Shown: one piece after another, positions 23,915 through 31,594 of the stretch
Position numbering within the stretch: the stretch's first letter is position 1
How the letters are laid out: the number at the start of each line of letters is the position of its first letter
From: Chloroflexota bacterium
GTDB taxonomy: Bacteria; Chloroflexota; Anaerolineae; Promineifilales; Promineifilaceae
Assembly (NCBI GenBank): GCA_014584575.1
Contig: JACTMP010000043.1
Coordinates: forward strand, 1-42,367
Direction: 5' to 3'
Length of the DNA: 42,367 nt
Notes under the pieces: generated by a model
Told to the model about the DNA's origin: nothing
Seen by the model: the letters and a program-made list of their open reading frames with translations, nothing else
Database searches by the model: none
Translations under genes and position numbers: made by a program

Positions 23915-25609
23915 ATGTTCCCTGATTGGAAGTTGCAGGAACTGCTGGCGCTGGTGCGTCGCCGTTACCCTGATTGGGAGAGTCTGGCGCACCCGGCTTT
24001 TGTGGCCGATGAAATTGCTCCCAAACGCGCCTCGGTGCAAAAGGCGCAGCAACTTCTCAGCCAACAAGTGCTGGACGATTTGCTGGCACAAGGCGACTTT
24101 GACGGTTTTATTGACCGGCTGAATCGTTTGGCCAAAGACAATACCTTGTTATGGCGGTTGGCGCCGGCTTCGGGGGACACGGCCGTGCTCTACCACCCCG
24201 CTCTCGACGCCCCCACCTTTTGCACCCACCTGCGCAATCTGCTCTACGGCGACCGCGCCTCGCCGGAGCGGCTGCAAACCTTCTCTGACTACCTGAAAGA
24301 ACAGGATTTACCCAATAAGTGGCCGTTTGCTACGTATTACCTCTTTTTGTGCCACCCGGATAGCGACCTGTTTGTCAAGCCGCGCACTGCCCGCTGGTTT
24401 CTCAAATTTATGTGGGCGGAGGGGCCAGATGATGATGCGGCGCTTAAAACCAAAGTGCTGATCTCCATGGCGCCGGGCGCGGGCAGTTATGCGGCGTTGC
24501 TGACGCACGCCGCGGAACTGCGGCACGCTTTGGTCCCGTTTGGGGCGCGGGATATGGTGGATGTGCAAAGTTTTGTCTGGGTGTGCGAGCAGGAAAGCCG
24601 GGAGCAGTCAGGCCGGTTGGATGCACGGGGACAGGTGGAACTGGATGTGCCGCCGCCGCTGCCGGTGCTGCCCATTGCCTATCAGGCAGTGGCCCCGGTA
24701 GCTGTGTTGCACGAAACGGCCGTGACGCCGCCATTCCACACCACACCCCCCGAATCGTCCACAACCGCCTATACCCTGGCCGACTGCGCTGCGGAAACTG
24801 GTTGGCCGGAAGAAGAGCTGCAGCGTTGGCTCAACGCCCTCCAGCGCAAAGGACAGGCCATTCTCTATGGCCCGCCGGGCACAGGCAAGACGTTCATGGC
24901 CCAAAAGCTGGCGCAACACCTGGCCAGCCAGGGGGCGGGTTTTTGGGAACTGGTGCAGTTTCATCCGGCCTATACCTACGAGGCGTTTGTGCAGGGCATA
25001 CGGCCGTTGACCGATGCGGACGGCCATTTGCATTATGAACTGGTTCACGGCCGTTTTCGCCACTTTTGTGCCCGCGCCGCCCAGGCCAGCGGCCCTGGTG
25101 TGCTCATCATTGACGAGATCAACCGTGCCAACCTGGCCAGCGTCTTTGGCGAATTGATGTACCTGCTGGAATATCGGCAAGCGGCCATTGAACTGGCCGA
25201 AGACAGCCACATGTCCACCCGCTTTCATATCCCGGCCAATGTCTATCTGCTGGGCACGATGAACACCGCCGACCGCTCCATTGCCCTGGTGGATCACGCC
25301 TTGCGCCGCCGTTTTGCTTTTATCCACCTGCCGCCCAACCCGGAAACGCTGCGCCATTACCACCGGCAAACGGGATACAACCCGGACGCTCTCATTCAAC
25401 TGGTGGAGCGGATCAACCGCCAGATTGTGGACCCGCACTACGCCCTGGGTTACTCTTTTTTCATGCACCCGGCGCTGCCCGATCACCTGGAAGACATCTG
25501 GCGCATGGAAATTGAGCCGTATCTGGAGGAGCAGTTTTTTGACAAACCTGATCAGGTAGAATTGTTGCGCTGGTCAAAAATAGATCAAGACCTGTCTGGT
25601 CTGTCCTGA
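23915..25609 (+). CDS. McrB-like AAA+ ATPase without McrC partner
   Basis: A 564-residue protein. Residues 1-300 form an unusual N-terminal region (about 1-230 helical, not recognised) and a proline-rich linker. The McrB-type AAA+ domain follows: Walker A GPPGTGKTF (about 319-327), Walker B VLIIDEINRANLA (about 396-408) and the GTPase-type MNTADRS motif (about 449-455), then LRRRF. In McrBC systems the AAA+ motor uses GTP and drives McrC nuclease; neither an McrC nor another nuclease gene lies nearby. It follows the hybrid kinase by 25 bp and could be a separate stress or defence ATPase. Confidence 0.85.
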   Translation: MFPDWKLQELLALVRRRYPDWESLAHPAFVADEIAPKRASVQKAQQLLSQQVLDDLLAQGDFDGFIDRLNRLAKDNTLLWRLAPASGDTAVLYHPALDAPTFCTHLRNLLYGDRASPERLQTFSDYLKEQDLPNKWPFATYYLFLCHPDSDLFVKPRTARWFLKFMWAEGPDDDAALKTKVLISMAPGAGSYAALLTHAAELRHALVPFGARDMVDVQSFVWVCEQESREQSGRLDARGQVELDVPPPLPVLPIAYQAVAPVAVLHETAVTPPFHTTPPESSTTAYTLADCAAETGWPEEELQRWLNALQRKGQAILYGPPGTGKTFMAQKLAQHLASQGAGFWELVQFHPAYTYEAFVQGIRPLTDADGHLHYELVHGRFRHFCARAAQASGPGVLIIDEINRANLASVFGELMYLLEYRQAAIELAEDSHMSTRFHIPANVYLLGTMNTADRSIALVDHALRRRFAFIHLPPNPETLRHYHRQTGYNPDALIQLVERINRQIVDPHYALGYSFFMHPALPDHLEDIWRMEIEPYLEEQFFDKPDQVELLRWSKIDQDLSGLS

Positions 25610-25615
25610 AAATTG

Positions 25616-25668
25616 TTTGTAGCAGGCACTTTAGCGCCGTCAGCTGGGGATGAATCGCCTGCTACAAA
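25616..25668. repeat. Palindromic TTTGTAGCAGGC element
   Basis: TTTGTAGCAGGC (25616-25627) is perfectly complementary to GCCTGCTACAAA (25657-25668) around a 29-base loop. It lies between the ATPase stop and the FAD-oxidase start. Confidence 0.8.
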
Positions 25669-25690
25669 TGTTTCATGAGGGAAACGGTAT

Positions 25691-26695
25691 ATGTCGGGAA
25701 CTTATAGTTGTGATGTGCTGGTGGTGGGGGCGGGCATGGCCGGGCTGATGGCCGCCCACCGGCTGGGAGAAGCTGGCAAACTGGTGGTGGTGGTGGATCG
25801 GGAGGAGCGTGTGGGTGGCCGAATCGTTACCGAGCACGTGGCCGGCGGTTGGGCCGACACCGGCGCGCAGTTTTTCACGGTGCGCACCCCGGAATTTGAT
25901 CGTTTTGTGGCCCAGTGGCTGGCCGAAGAGCTGGTTTTTGTCTGGTCAACGGGCTGGTCAGACGGATCGCTGTCGTCGCTGTCGTCAGATAGTTATCCAC
26001 GTTATGCGGCGCGTGAAGGGTTAACGGCCGTGCCCCGCCACCTGGCCCAGAACCTCACTATTCACAAAGCAGTAAACATTGAATCGGCGACGCCGGTGGC
26101 TGGTGGCTGGCTGGTCGTGTCTGACGCCGGTGCGGCATACCAGTGCCAGGCGCTTGTCCTCACGCCGCCCGCGCCGCTGTCGTTGGCGTTGTTGGCGGCA
26201 GGCAAGCTAGAACTGGCGGCGGCAGACCGGGAGTCGCTGGCAGCCATCACCTATGCACCCTGCATCACGGCCGTGTGCCACATCGAAGGCGCCATCAACC
26301 TGCCCGAACCGGGCGTGCTGCAACGCCCGGAACACCCCATTAGCTGGATCGCCGATAACCAGCGCAAGGGCATATCGCCGGGCGCGCAATTGATTTCACT
26401 GCATGTGAACCCGACGTATAGCCGCTTGTGGTGGCTCTCCCCGGATGTGGAGTTGGCGGGGGCGGTGCGGCGAGAGTTACGGCCGTTTCTGGCCGAGACG
26501 AGCGCCATCAAGGAGATTATGTTCCACCGCTGGCCGCACGCTTTGCCCACCACGCTGCATCCGCACCAGACTTTGCTGGCTGCCAATGTGCCGCCTCTGG
26601 CCTTTGCCGGGGACGCCTTTGCCGGTCCCCGCGTCGAAGGCGCAGCCCTTTCCGGCCTGGCAGCAGCAGAGGCCATCTTAACGGTAATTGGGTAA
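25691..26695 (+). CDS. FAD-dependent amine oxidase/renalase-like oxidoreductase
   Basis: A 334-residue flavoprotein. The Rossmann motif VVGAGMAGLMAAHRL (residues about 10-24) and GGRIVTEHVAGGWADTGAQFF, typical of the NAD(P)/FAD-dependent renalase-like group, are present. The C-terminus carries FAGDAFAGPRVEGAALSGLAAAEAI for FAD binding. Such enzymes oxidise amines or dihydropyridine cofactor isomers; the substrate is unclear. The start has GAGGGAAA upstream. Its stop codon lies in the repeat that separates it from the converging rarD gene. It holds three octamers. Confidence 0.88.
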   Translation: MSGTYSCDVLVVGAGMAGLMAAHRLGEAGKLVVVVDREERVGGRIVTEHVAGGWADTGAQFFTVRTPEFDRFVAQWLAEELVFVWSTGWSDGSLSSLSSDSYPRYAAREGLTAVPRHLAQNLTIHKAVNIESATPVAGGWLVVSDAGAAYQCQALVLTPPAPLSLALLAAGKLELAAADRESLAAITYAPCITAVCHIEGAINLPEPGVLQRPEHPISWIADNQRKGISPGAQLISLHVNPTYSRLWWLSPDVELAGAVRRELRPFLAETSAIKEIMFHRWPHALPTTLHPHQTLLAANVPPLAFAGDAFAGPRVEGAALSGLAAAEAILTVIG

Positions 26696-26745
26696 TTAAG
26701 TAATTGGCGTCAATTACCCAATTACTCAATTACCCAATTACCTTT
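26684..26745. repeat. Inverted GGTAATTG array, likely bidirectional terminator
   Basis: GGTAATTGGGTAATTAAGTA plus ATTGG faces CAATTACCCAATTACTCAAT followed by TACCCAATTACC and TTTTT. It lies between two convergent genes, supplies the FAD-oxidase stop and ends with a T-run suited to termination on the plus strand. Confidence 0.8.
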
Positions 26746-27639
26746 TTATCCCACCATTGCTCTGGCTAACCTCCGCCGCCGGTTATAGCGTACCCCTTCG
26801 GCCGTGTAGATGAGCAGCGCCAGCCAGATGCAGCAGAAACCGATTAACTGGGCCGGGCTAAACGGCTCGCGGTAAAGGAAAACGCCCAGGGCAAACTGGC
26901 AGGTGGGGGCGATGTATTGCAGCAGCCCTACCGAACTGAGGGGGATGAGCCGGGCGGCGGTGCTGAACCAGAGCAGGGGCACGGCCGTGATCACCCCCGT
27001 GCCCATCAATAACAGCGCCGTTTGCCAATCGCCCTGCTCCAGATGACCTGGCCCTTGCAGGCGCAGATAAAGCAGCACCGCCAGCGCCGGCAAAAAGAGC
27101 CAGGCCGTCTCTAACGTCAACCCTTCCAGCGCCCCCAGCGCTGCCGTTTTGCGGATGTAGCCGTAGATGGCAAAGGTGAACGCCAACGTCAGGGCAATCC
27201 AGGGCAGCGAACCGTGAATATAGGTGAGATAGAAAACGCCCAGCGCCGCGATGGCCACGGCCGTCCACTGCCCCCGCCGCAATTTCTCCTGCAAAAACCA
27301 GACGCCCATTAACACACTCACCAGCGGGTTGATGAAGTAACCCAGGCTGGTCTCCACCACATGGTCGGCATTTACCGCCCAGATGTAGGTGCCCCAGTTG
27401 ACCGCCAGGATGCTGCCGGAGAGCAAAAAGGTGAGCATAATACGCCAGTCGCGCACGGCCGTGCCCAACCAGCGCCAATGGCGACGCACCAGTAACAACA
27501 CGCCGATTAACACCAGCGACCAGACAATGCGGCTGCTGAGAGATTCAATCGCCGGAACAGCTTCTAACGATTTCCAATAGATTGGCAAGAATCCCCAGAT
27601 GAGGTAAGCGCCGATGCCGTAAAGATAACCTTTGTTCAT
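26746..27639 (-). CDS. rarD: EamA-family permease, RarD-like
   Basis: A 297-residue ten-helix drug/metabolite transporter family protein. The start KGYLYGIGAYLIWGFLPIYWK and the AVNWGTYIWAVNADHVVETSLGYFINPLVSVLMG motif are typical of RarD (chloramphenicol-sensitive protein). The real substrate is unknown. It is preceded by a short TTGACAATTG repeat, and the upstream lipoprotein gene is oriented the same way. Five arginine-rich residues at the C-terminus (YNRRRRLARA) lie on the cytoplasmic side. Confidence 0.93.
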   Translation of the reverse strand: MNKGYLYGIGAYLIWGFLPIYWKSLEAVPAIESLSSRIVWSLVLIGVLLLVRRHWRWLGTAVRDWRIMLTFLLSGSILAVNWGTYIWAVNADHVVETSLGYFINPLVSVLMGVWFLQEKLRRGQWTAVAIAALGVFYLTYIHGSLPWIALTLAFTFAIYGYIRKTAALGALEGLTLETAWLFLPALAVLLYLRLQGPGHLEQGDWQTALLLMGTGVITAVPLLWFSTAARLIPLSSVGLLQYIAPTCQFALGVFLYREPFSPAQLIGFCCIWLALLIYTAEGVRYNRRRRLARAMVG

Positions 27640-27660
27640 AATGGGAAATGGCCTATGGGG

Positions 27661-27685
27661 AATTGGTCAATTGTCAATTGACAAT
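27661..27685. repeat. Short inverted GGTCAATTG repeat
   Basis: AATTGGTCAATTGTCAATTG followed by ACAATT is self-complementary, of the same type as the array at 9109-9146. It sits between the lipoprotein stop and the rarD start. Confidence 0.65.
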
Positions 27686-27686
27686 T

Positions 27687-28928
27687 TCAGGGGGTGGGGG
27701 TGGGGGCGGGCAGGACATTGATGATGAGGGTGGTGGTAGCCAGGGTTTCATCTTCACCGGCGGTGATGGTGACTTCGGCCAGCCCTAAAATATCGAAGGG
27801 CAGCAGGAGGGAGGTCTCCCAATAGCCCCAGAAGTCGGTTTGGGCGAGCGCCTGGCCAACGATACGGCCGTTTTCCATCACCACATCCACAATCACCGGC
27901 CCATTGGTCACGTTGTAGGCCGTGCCATACAGGAACAACTCCTCCCCGGCAAAAATCTCCGCCTGGGGGCGGGGGCTGGCAACTACGACGCCTCTGGCGT
28001 TGGGGTCATCCTGGGCCAGCACTTCGATGGGGATTTGCGCCTCGCGCCACTCTTCCGTACCTGGTTCGCCGAAGTAGGCGACGGCGCAGGCCGGCCCAAC
28101 CAGGTCTTTGGGCACCACCACAAAACCGGACCAGTAAAAGGGTCGGCTGCTGCTGCCCATTTGGAACCCTTGCCGCGCCACCTGTTCCTGGCAATCATTG
28201 GCCCAGATGGAAATGGCGACAAAGTTATTAACCGGCCGGTTGACCATGCCATCAAAAAAGATGCTATAACCGCCGACGGCCGTGTCATCCACCTGGGGCC
28301 GGTATAGTTCCAGAAAACGTCCCTGGGTATCCGGGTTAAGGGTTAGCAGCACCGGGCTTTTGTGTTCGGCCAATACCACACCGGCCTCATCCAGGACGGA
28401 CGCCTGTAAATAGGCCAGTCCCGTGACTTGCGGCGGCAGGAAAAACGGCGCCGCCCAACCCTGCGCCGTCAATTCACCCGGTACCTGCGCCAGGACACGG
28501 CCGTTGTTCGTCACCAACGATACCAAAATGGAGTGCGCGGCCTCCTTTTTCACCAGCCCGCCTACCGTGATCTCCTGTTCCAACGTCAGCGGGTCGTTGG
28601 CCTTGGGGAAACTGATATTGATGCTGACATCTACCGGGGTGGCCGTGCGGGTGGGGCGAGGAGTAAAGGTGGGAGCGGGCGTAGCAGTTTCGATCCCCAT
28701 TTGGCCGCTAATGTCTAGCGTTGGAGGTAAATTCGATGTGGGCGAAGGCTGCGGCAGTTGCAACGGCGACGCCTGGGTGGGCATTGGCTGCGGCCCGCAG
28801 GCGGTGGTCAGGGTTAATAGTATGATGAAGATGAGAGCGGTACGGGGGAGGCAGGCAGAGAAAACATTGCCTCTCCTGCGAGATTTTTGCCTGCGTGCCT
28901 CGCCCCTACAACCTTTCCATAAATCCAT
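27687..28928 (-). CDS. Ig-like domain lipoprotein
   Basis: About 413 residues from the ATG at 28926-28928. The signal (LIFIILLTLTTAC) ends in a lipobox with lipidated C44. A Pro/Thr linker (about 50-100) leads to beta-sandwich repeats, which resemble Gmad2/Ig-like domains of Chloroflexota cell-surface lipoproteins (VSINISFPKANDPLTLEQEITVGG; GVVVASPRPQAEIFAGEELFLYGTAYN). The protein probably binds surface polymers or helps envelope stability. The track-like upstream extension to 29048 would translate a GTAATCG array and is rejected; no clear ribosome site supports either start. Its downstream neighbour is rarD. Confidence 0.7.
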   Translation of the reverse strand: MDLWKGCRGEARRQKSRRRGNVFSACLPRTALIFIILLTLTTACGPQPMPTQASPLQLPQPSPTSNLPPTLDISGQMGIETATPAPTFTPRPTRTATPVDVSINISFPKANDPLTLEQEITVGGLVKKEAAHSILVSLVTNNGRVLAQVPGELTAQGWAAPFFLPPQVTGLAYLQASVLDEAGVVLAEHKSPVLLTLNPDTQGRFLELYRPQVDDTAVGGYSIFFDGMVNRPVNNFVAISIWANDCQEQVARQGFQMGSSSRPFYWSGFVVVPKDLVGPACAVAYFGEPGTEEWREAQIPIEVLAQDDPNARGVVVASPRPQAEIFAGEELFLYGTAYNVTNGPVIVDVVMENGRIVGQALAQTDFWGYWETSLLLPFDILGLAEVTITAGEDETLATTTLIINVLPAPTPTP

Positions 28929-29003
28929 ACACCCAATTGTATTCCCACCCCCCATACTTTGCCAGCCATCGGGCAACGGGCTACAATGCGCCGCTTTGGT
29001 GAC

Positions 29004-29061
29004 CGGTAATCGGTTATCGGTAATCGGTAATCGGTAATCGGTAATCAAGTAATCGGTTATT
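29004..29061. repeat. Tandem GGTAATCG array between divergent genes
   Basis: About seven 7-8 bp direct units (CGGTAATCGGTTATCGGTAA onwards) in one orientation only. The array lies upstream of the antiporter-like operon and the lipoprotein gene on the other strand, so it occupies the promoter region. Confidence 0.8.
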
Positions 29062-29073
29062 GAGATACGTGTG

Positions 29074-30660
29074 ATGTGGATACCAGTTTTTATTGTAGGT
29101 TTTTTGGTAGGCGGGGCGGGGCTGCTGCTGGCGCTGCCGGCGCGGTGGCGAGCCTACACCAGGGTAACGGTCGTCATCATCCCTGTTCTCTGTTTGCTGC
29201 TCTGGCTGCTCCTGCGGGGGCAGATACCCTTGCTGCACACCTACACGGCCGTGCCGCTGCCCACCCTCACCTGGCACATTGGCCCCATTTCCTGGCCCCT
29301 CACCACCTGGCTCCTCCTCCTGCTGCTCTCCACCCTGGCCTTGTCAGTCCCTCACCCCTCCACCTCCTCACCCGCTCACCTGCTCATCCTGACCGCCTTC
29401 ACCTTACCCACCATCTGGGCCGGCTCCCCCGCCACGATGATGGTTTGTTGGGCGCCCCTGCTGGCGGCGTGGGGCACGGCCGTGTGGCTGGCAGACAGTA
29501 GCGAGGCCGGGCGGGGGCGTTTCTTGCGGCAGTTTGCGGTGCTGCTGACGGCCGTGCTGTTGCTCTGGTTTGGCGCGGCGGCGGCAAACTCGGTGGCCTG
29601 GAACGCGGCGGCCTGGCCGCAGACGGCGCTGTTGGCCGTGCTGCTGGCGGCGCTGCTGCCGCTGGGCATCTGGCCGCTGGGCGGCTGGCGGGCCAGCGCC
29701 GGAACGCCCCTGCCCACAGCCCTGGTTCTGAGCCTGTGGCCGCTGGCGGTGGGTGGCGCGCTGCTGGTGCGGCTGGCCGATGAGACGGAACCGGGCTTTC
29801 TGGCGGGCGGCATGTTGTTGACGCTGGCCGGTTTGTTTGGTTTGCTTTGGGCGGTGCGGCAACTGTGGGAGCGGTTGCATCTGGCGGAGACGGCCGTGTT
29901 TTTTCTGGCGGCGGCGCTCGTTCATTTGCTGCTGCTAACGGCCGTGTGGGGCAATCAGGTAGACGCCAGCGCCAACGGCGTGTTGGCGATGCTGCGGGTA
30001 TTGTTGCTTGCCGGTGGCATCTGTTTTCTGGCGGCGCGCCCGGCCACACGCCGCACATGGTGGCGGGTCATTCCACCATTGGCGGCATTGGCGGCGGTGG
30101 CCGGATTGCCTTTGACGGCGGGGCTGGCAGGACAGGTGGCGCTGATCGAGGGGGTGGTGGGGCACGGCCGTTATCTGGTCTTGCTGGTTGTGTTGCTGCT
30201 GCAAATCCTGCTGCTCACGGCCGGCCTGCACCTGTTTTTACCCAAAAATATAATACAAAGGGGCCAAAGAGTAGAAGCGGAGCAACGAGAAGAGGCTGAA
30301 GAGGAAGTAAGCCTTTCACCGACGGAGTGGGGGGCAGAGGCGGCGCGATTCTTGCCGGTGTTAGGTCTGGTCTCGGTTAGCGGTGTGGCCTGGGGAGCGG
30401 TTTCCTGGTTCACCTGGTTACTGTTGCTGGCGCCACCGGTGGGCAGCGTGATTCTGCTGCGGTTTGTGCCAGAATTTCAGCGCACAGTGGCGGCGGCGCG
30501 CCAGGTTTTCACCTTCCGCTCCCCGGTCAGCACTACCCCGCTGCGCCAATGGCTGCACGGCATGGGCGGCGCATTGGAAGAGGCCGCCGCCATCCTGGAA
30601 GGAGACGGCAGCCTGGTCTGGCTGTTGATACTGATCCTGGTTTTAATGAGCGTCATATGA
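29074..30660 (+). CDS. Complex I antiporter-like (NuoL/NuoM-type) membrane protein
   Basis: A 528-residue protein with about 14 hydrophobic helices, resembling NuoM/NuoL or hydrogenase-4/Mrp antiporter subunits in layout (LLPLGIWPLGGWRASAGTPLPTALVLSLWPLAVGGALLVRL corresponds to the PLHxWLPxAH-type region). The key Lys and Glu residues of the proton path are not evident, and a soluble insertion (about 390-415, KNIIQRGQRVEAEQREEAEEE) is present. It is the first of three genes with ATGA overlap to the next. Without NuoCD/NuoI-type genes it is not a complete complex I, so the function is uncertain. Confidence 0.65.
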   Translation: MWIPVFIVGFLVGGAGLLLALPARWRAYTRVTVVIIPVLCLLLWLLLRGQIPLLHTYTAVPLPTLTWHIGPISWPLTTWLLLLLLSTLALSVPHPSTSSPAHLLILTAFTLPTIWAGSPATMMVCWAPLLAAWGTAVWLADSSEAGRGRFLRQFAVLLTAVLLLWFGAAAANSVAWNAAAWPQTALLAVLLAALLPLGIWPLGGWRASAGTPLPTALVLSLWPLAVGGALLVRLADETEPGFLAGGMLLTLAGLFGLLWAVRQLWERLHLAETAVFFLAAALVHLLLLTAVWGNQVDASANGVLAMLRVLLLAGGICFLAARPATRRTWWRVIPPLAALAAVAGLPLTAGLAGQVALIEGVVGHGRYLVLLVVLLLQILLLTAGLHLFLPKNIIQRGQRVEAEQREEAEEEVSLSPTEWGAEAARFLPVLGLVSVSGVAWGAVSWFTWLLLLAPPVGSVILLRFVPEFQRTVAAARQVFTFRSPVSTTPLRQWLHGMGGALEEAAAILEGDGSLVWLLILILVLMSVI

Positions 30661-31370
30661 GTTTTCCAACGATTTTTGACTGGTTAGAGCGGTTTGAATA
30701 TTTACGGGGCTATCCGGCGGCGCTAGGGGTGCTGGCTACGGCCGTGATTATCGTGCTCGCCTGGGAATGGCGGGCAGCCATTCTGGCCCTGGCTGCCCAA
30801 TACCTGCTGTTGGGGTTGCTGTATGTGGATGTGCTGGACCCGCGTCTGGCAGTGGTCAAGGTGCTGGTGGGGCTGTTTGTTTGCCTGATTCTGGTGATTA
30901 CGGCCGGGCAGGTCAGTTGGGGCCGTCTGCCGGTGGATGTGCTGCCGGCCGAGGCCGAACAAATTAAAGCGGAGCAGCGGGTGAACATTGGCCCATTGGC
31001 TGTACCTGTCTCCGGGCTACTGCGGCTGGCAGCGGCGGCCATTATGTGCCTGGTGGTATGGGCGCTGGTGGATCGGGTTGGTGGGCTGCCGTTGTTGGCA
31101 GGCACGGCCGTGCCGCTCACCGCCGTCTATTTTGAACTGGCAGTGGTTGGCTTGATGGCTTTTGGTCTGCTGGCGATCACCATCAGCCCGGAACCGATGC
31201 GCATAGGCATGGGCGTCCTCATGTTTTTGTCTGGGTTTGAACTGTACTTTAGTGCGCTGGATCAATCAGCCGCCACCCTGGCCGCATTGGCGGCGCTCAA
31301 CCTGCTGGCGGCGGTGGTTATTTCGTATCTGGTGCAGCGGCGCTACGCCATTCCGGCGTTGTTGGATTAG
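30657..31370 (+). CDS. NuoK-like membrane protein
   Basis: A 237-residue protein whose start codon overlaps the upstream stop (ATGA). N-terminal half: helices with YLRGYPAALGVLATAVIIVLAWEW and a loop. C-terminal half: FELAVVGLMAFGLLAITISPEPMRIGMGVLMFLSGFELYFSALDQS, which resembles NuoK/MnhC, where small subunits close the antiporter module. Its stop is formed by the first codon of a GGAGATT array. It is part of the three-gene antiporter-like unit. Confidence 0.6.
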   Translation: MSFPTIFDWLERFEYLRGYPAALGVLATAVIIVLAWEWRAAILALAAQYLLLGLLYVDVLDPRLAVVKVLVGLFVCLILVITAGQVSWGRLPVDVLPAEAEQIKAEQRVNIGPLAVPVSGLLRLAAAAIMCLVVWALVDRVGGLPLLAGTAVPLTAVYFELAVVGLMAFGLLAITISPEPMRIGMGVLMFLSGFELYFSALDQSAATLAALAALNLLAAVVISYLVQRRYAIPALLD

Positions 31371-31581
31371 AGATTAGAGATTGGAGATTGGAGATTGATT
31401 ACACAGTTAAATACGTTTTCTTAACTTGAACCCTTCACCTGTCATTCCGAACGGAGTCTTCGGAGTGAGGAATCCCTACCCTGTATAAGTGGGGGAGATT
31501 CCTCGTCGAAGACTCCTCGGAATGACACGGTAAAGTTCAAATTAATGTTAAGGATGTATTGACTATCTCCAGCCTCCAATC
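31364..31581. repeat. GGAGATT array split by a nested palindrome
   Basis: GAGATTAGAGATTGGAGATT with more units at 31369-31399 is complementary to ATCTCCAGCCTCCAATC at 31564-31580. The facing blocks are separated by about 165 bp that contain the independent palindrome at 31441-31527, as if that element inserted into the middle of an older hairpin. Confidence 0.7.
31441..31527. repeat. Palindromic GTCATTCCGA element
   Basis: GTCATTCCGAACGGAGTCTT and continuation (31441-31477) is nearly complementary to GATTCCTCGTCGAAGACTCC and continuation (31497-31526). A similar half copy is at 18-70. Outer flanks (TTAACTTGAAC and GTTCAAATTAATGTTAA) are weakly complementary too, so the element may be longer. 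Confidence 0.8.
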
Positions 31582-31594
31582 TTTTTCTGTTGCT

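Noticed and set aside
24608..25486. 292-codon open frame on the minus strand inside the McrB-like gene
   Set aside because: Shadow frame due to high GC; the plus-strand Walker and MNTADRS motifs settle the coding frame.
29004..29061. Regular array mistaken for a CRISPR
   Set aside because: Units are 7-8 bp with no spacers and no cas gene is present.
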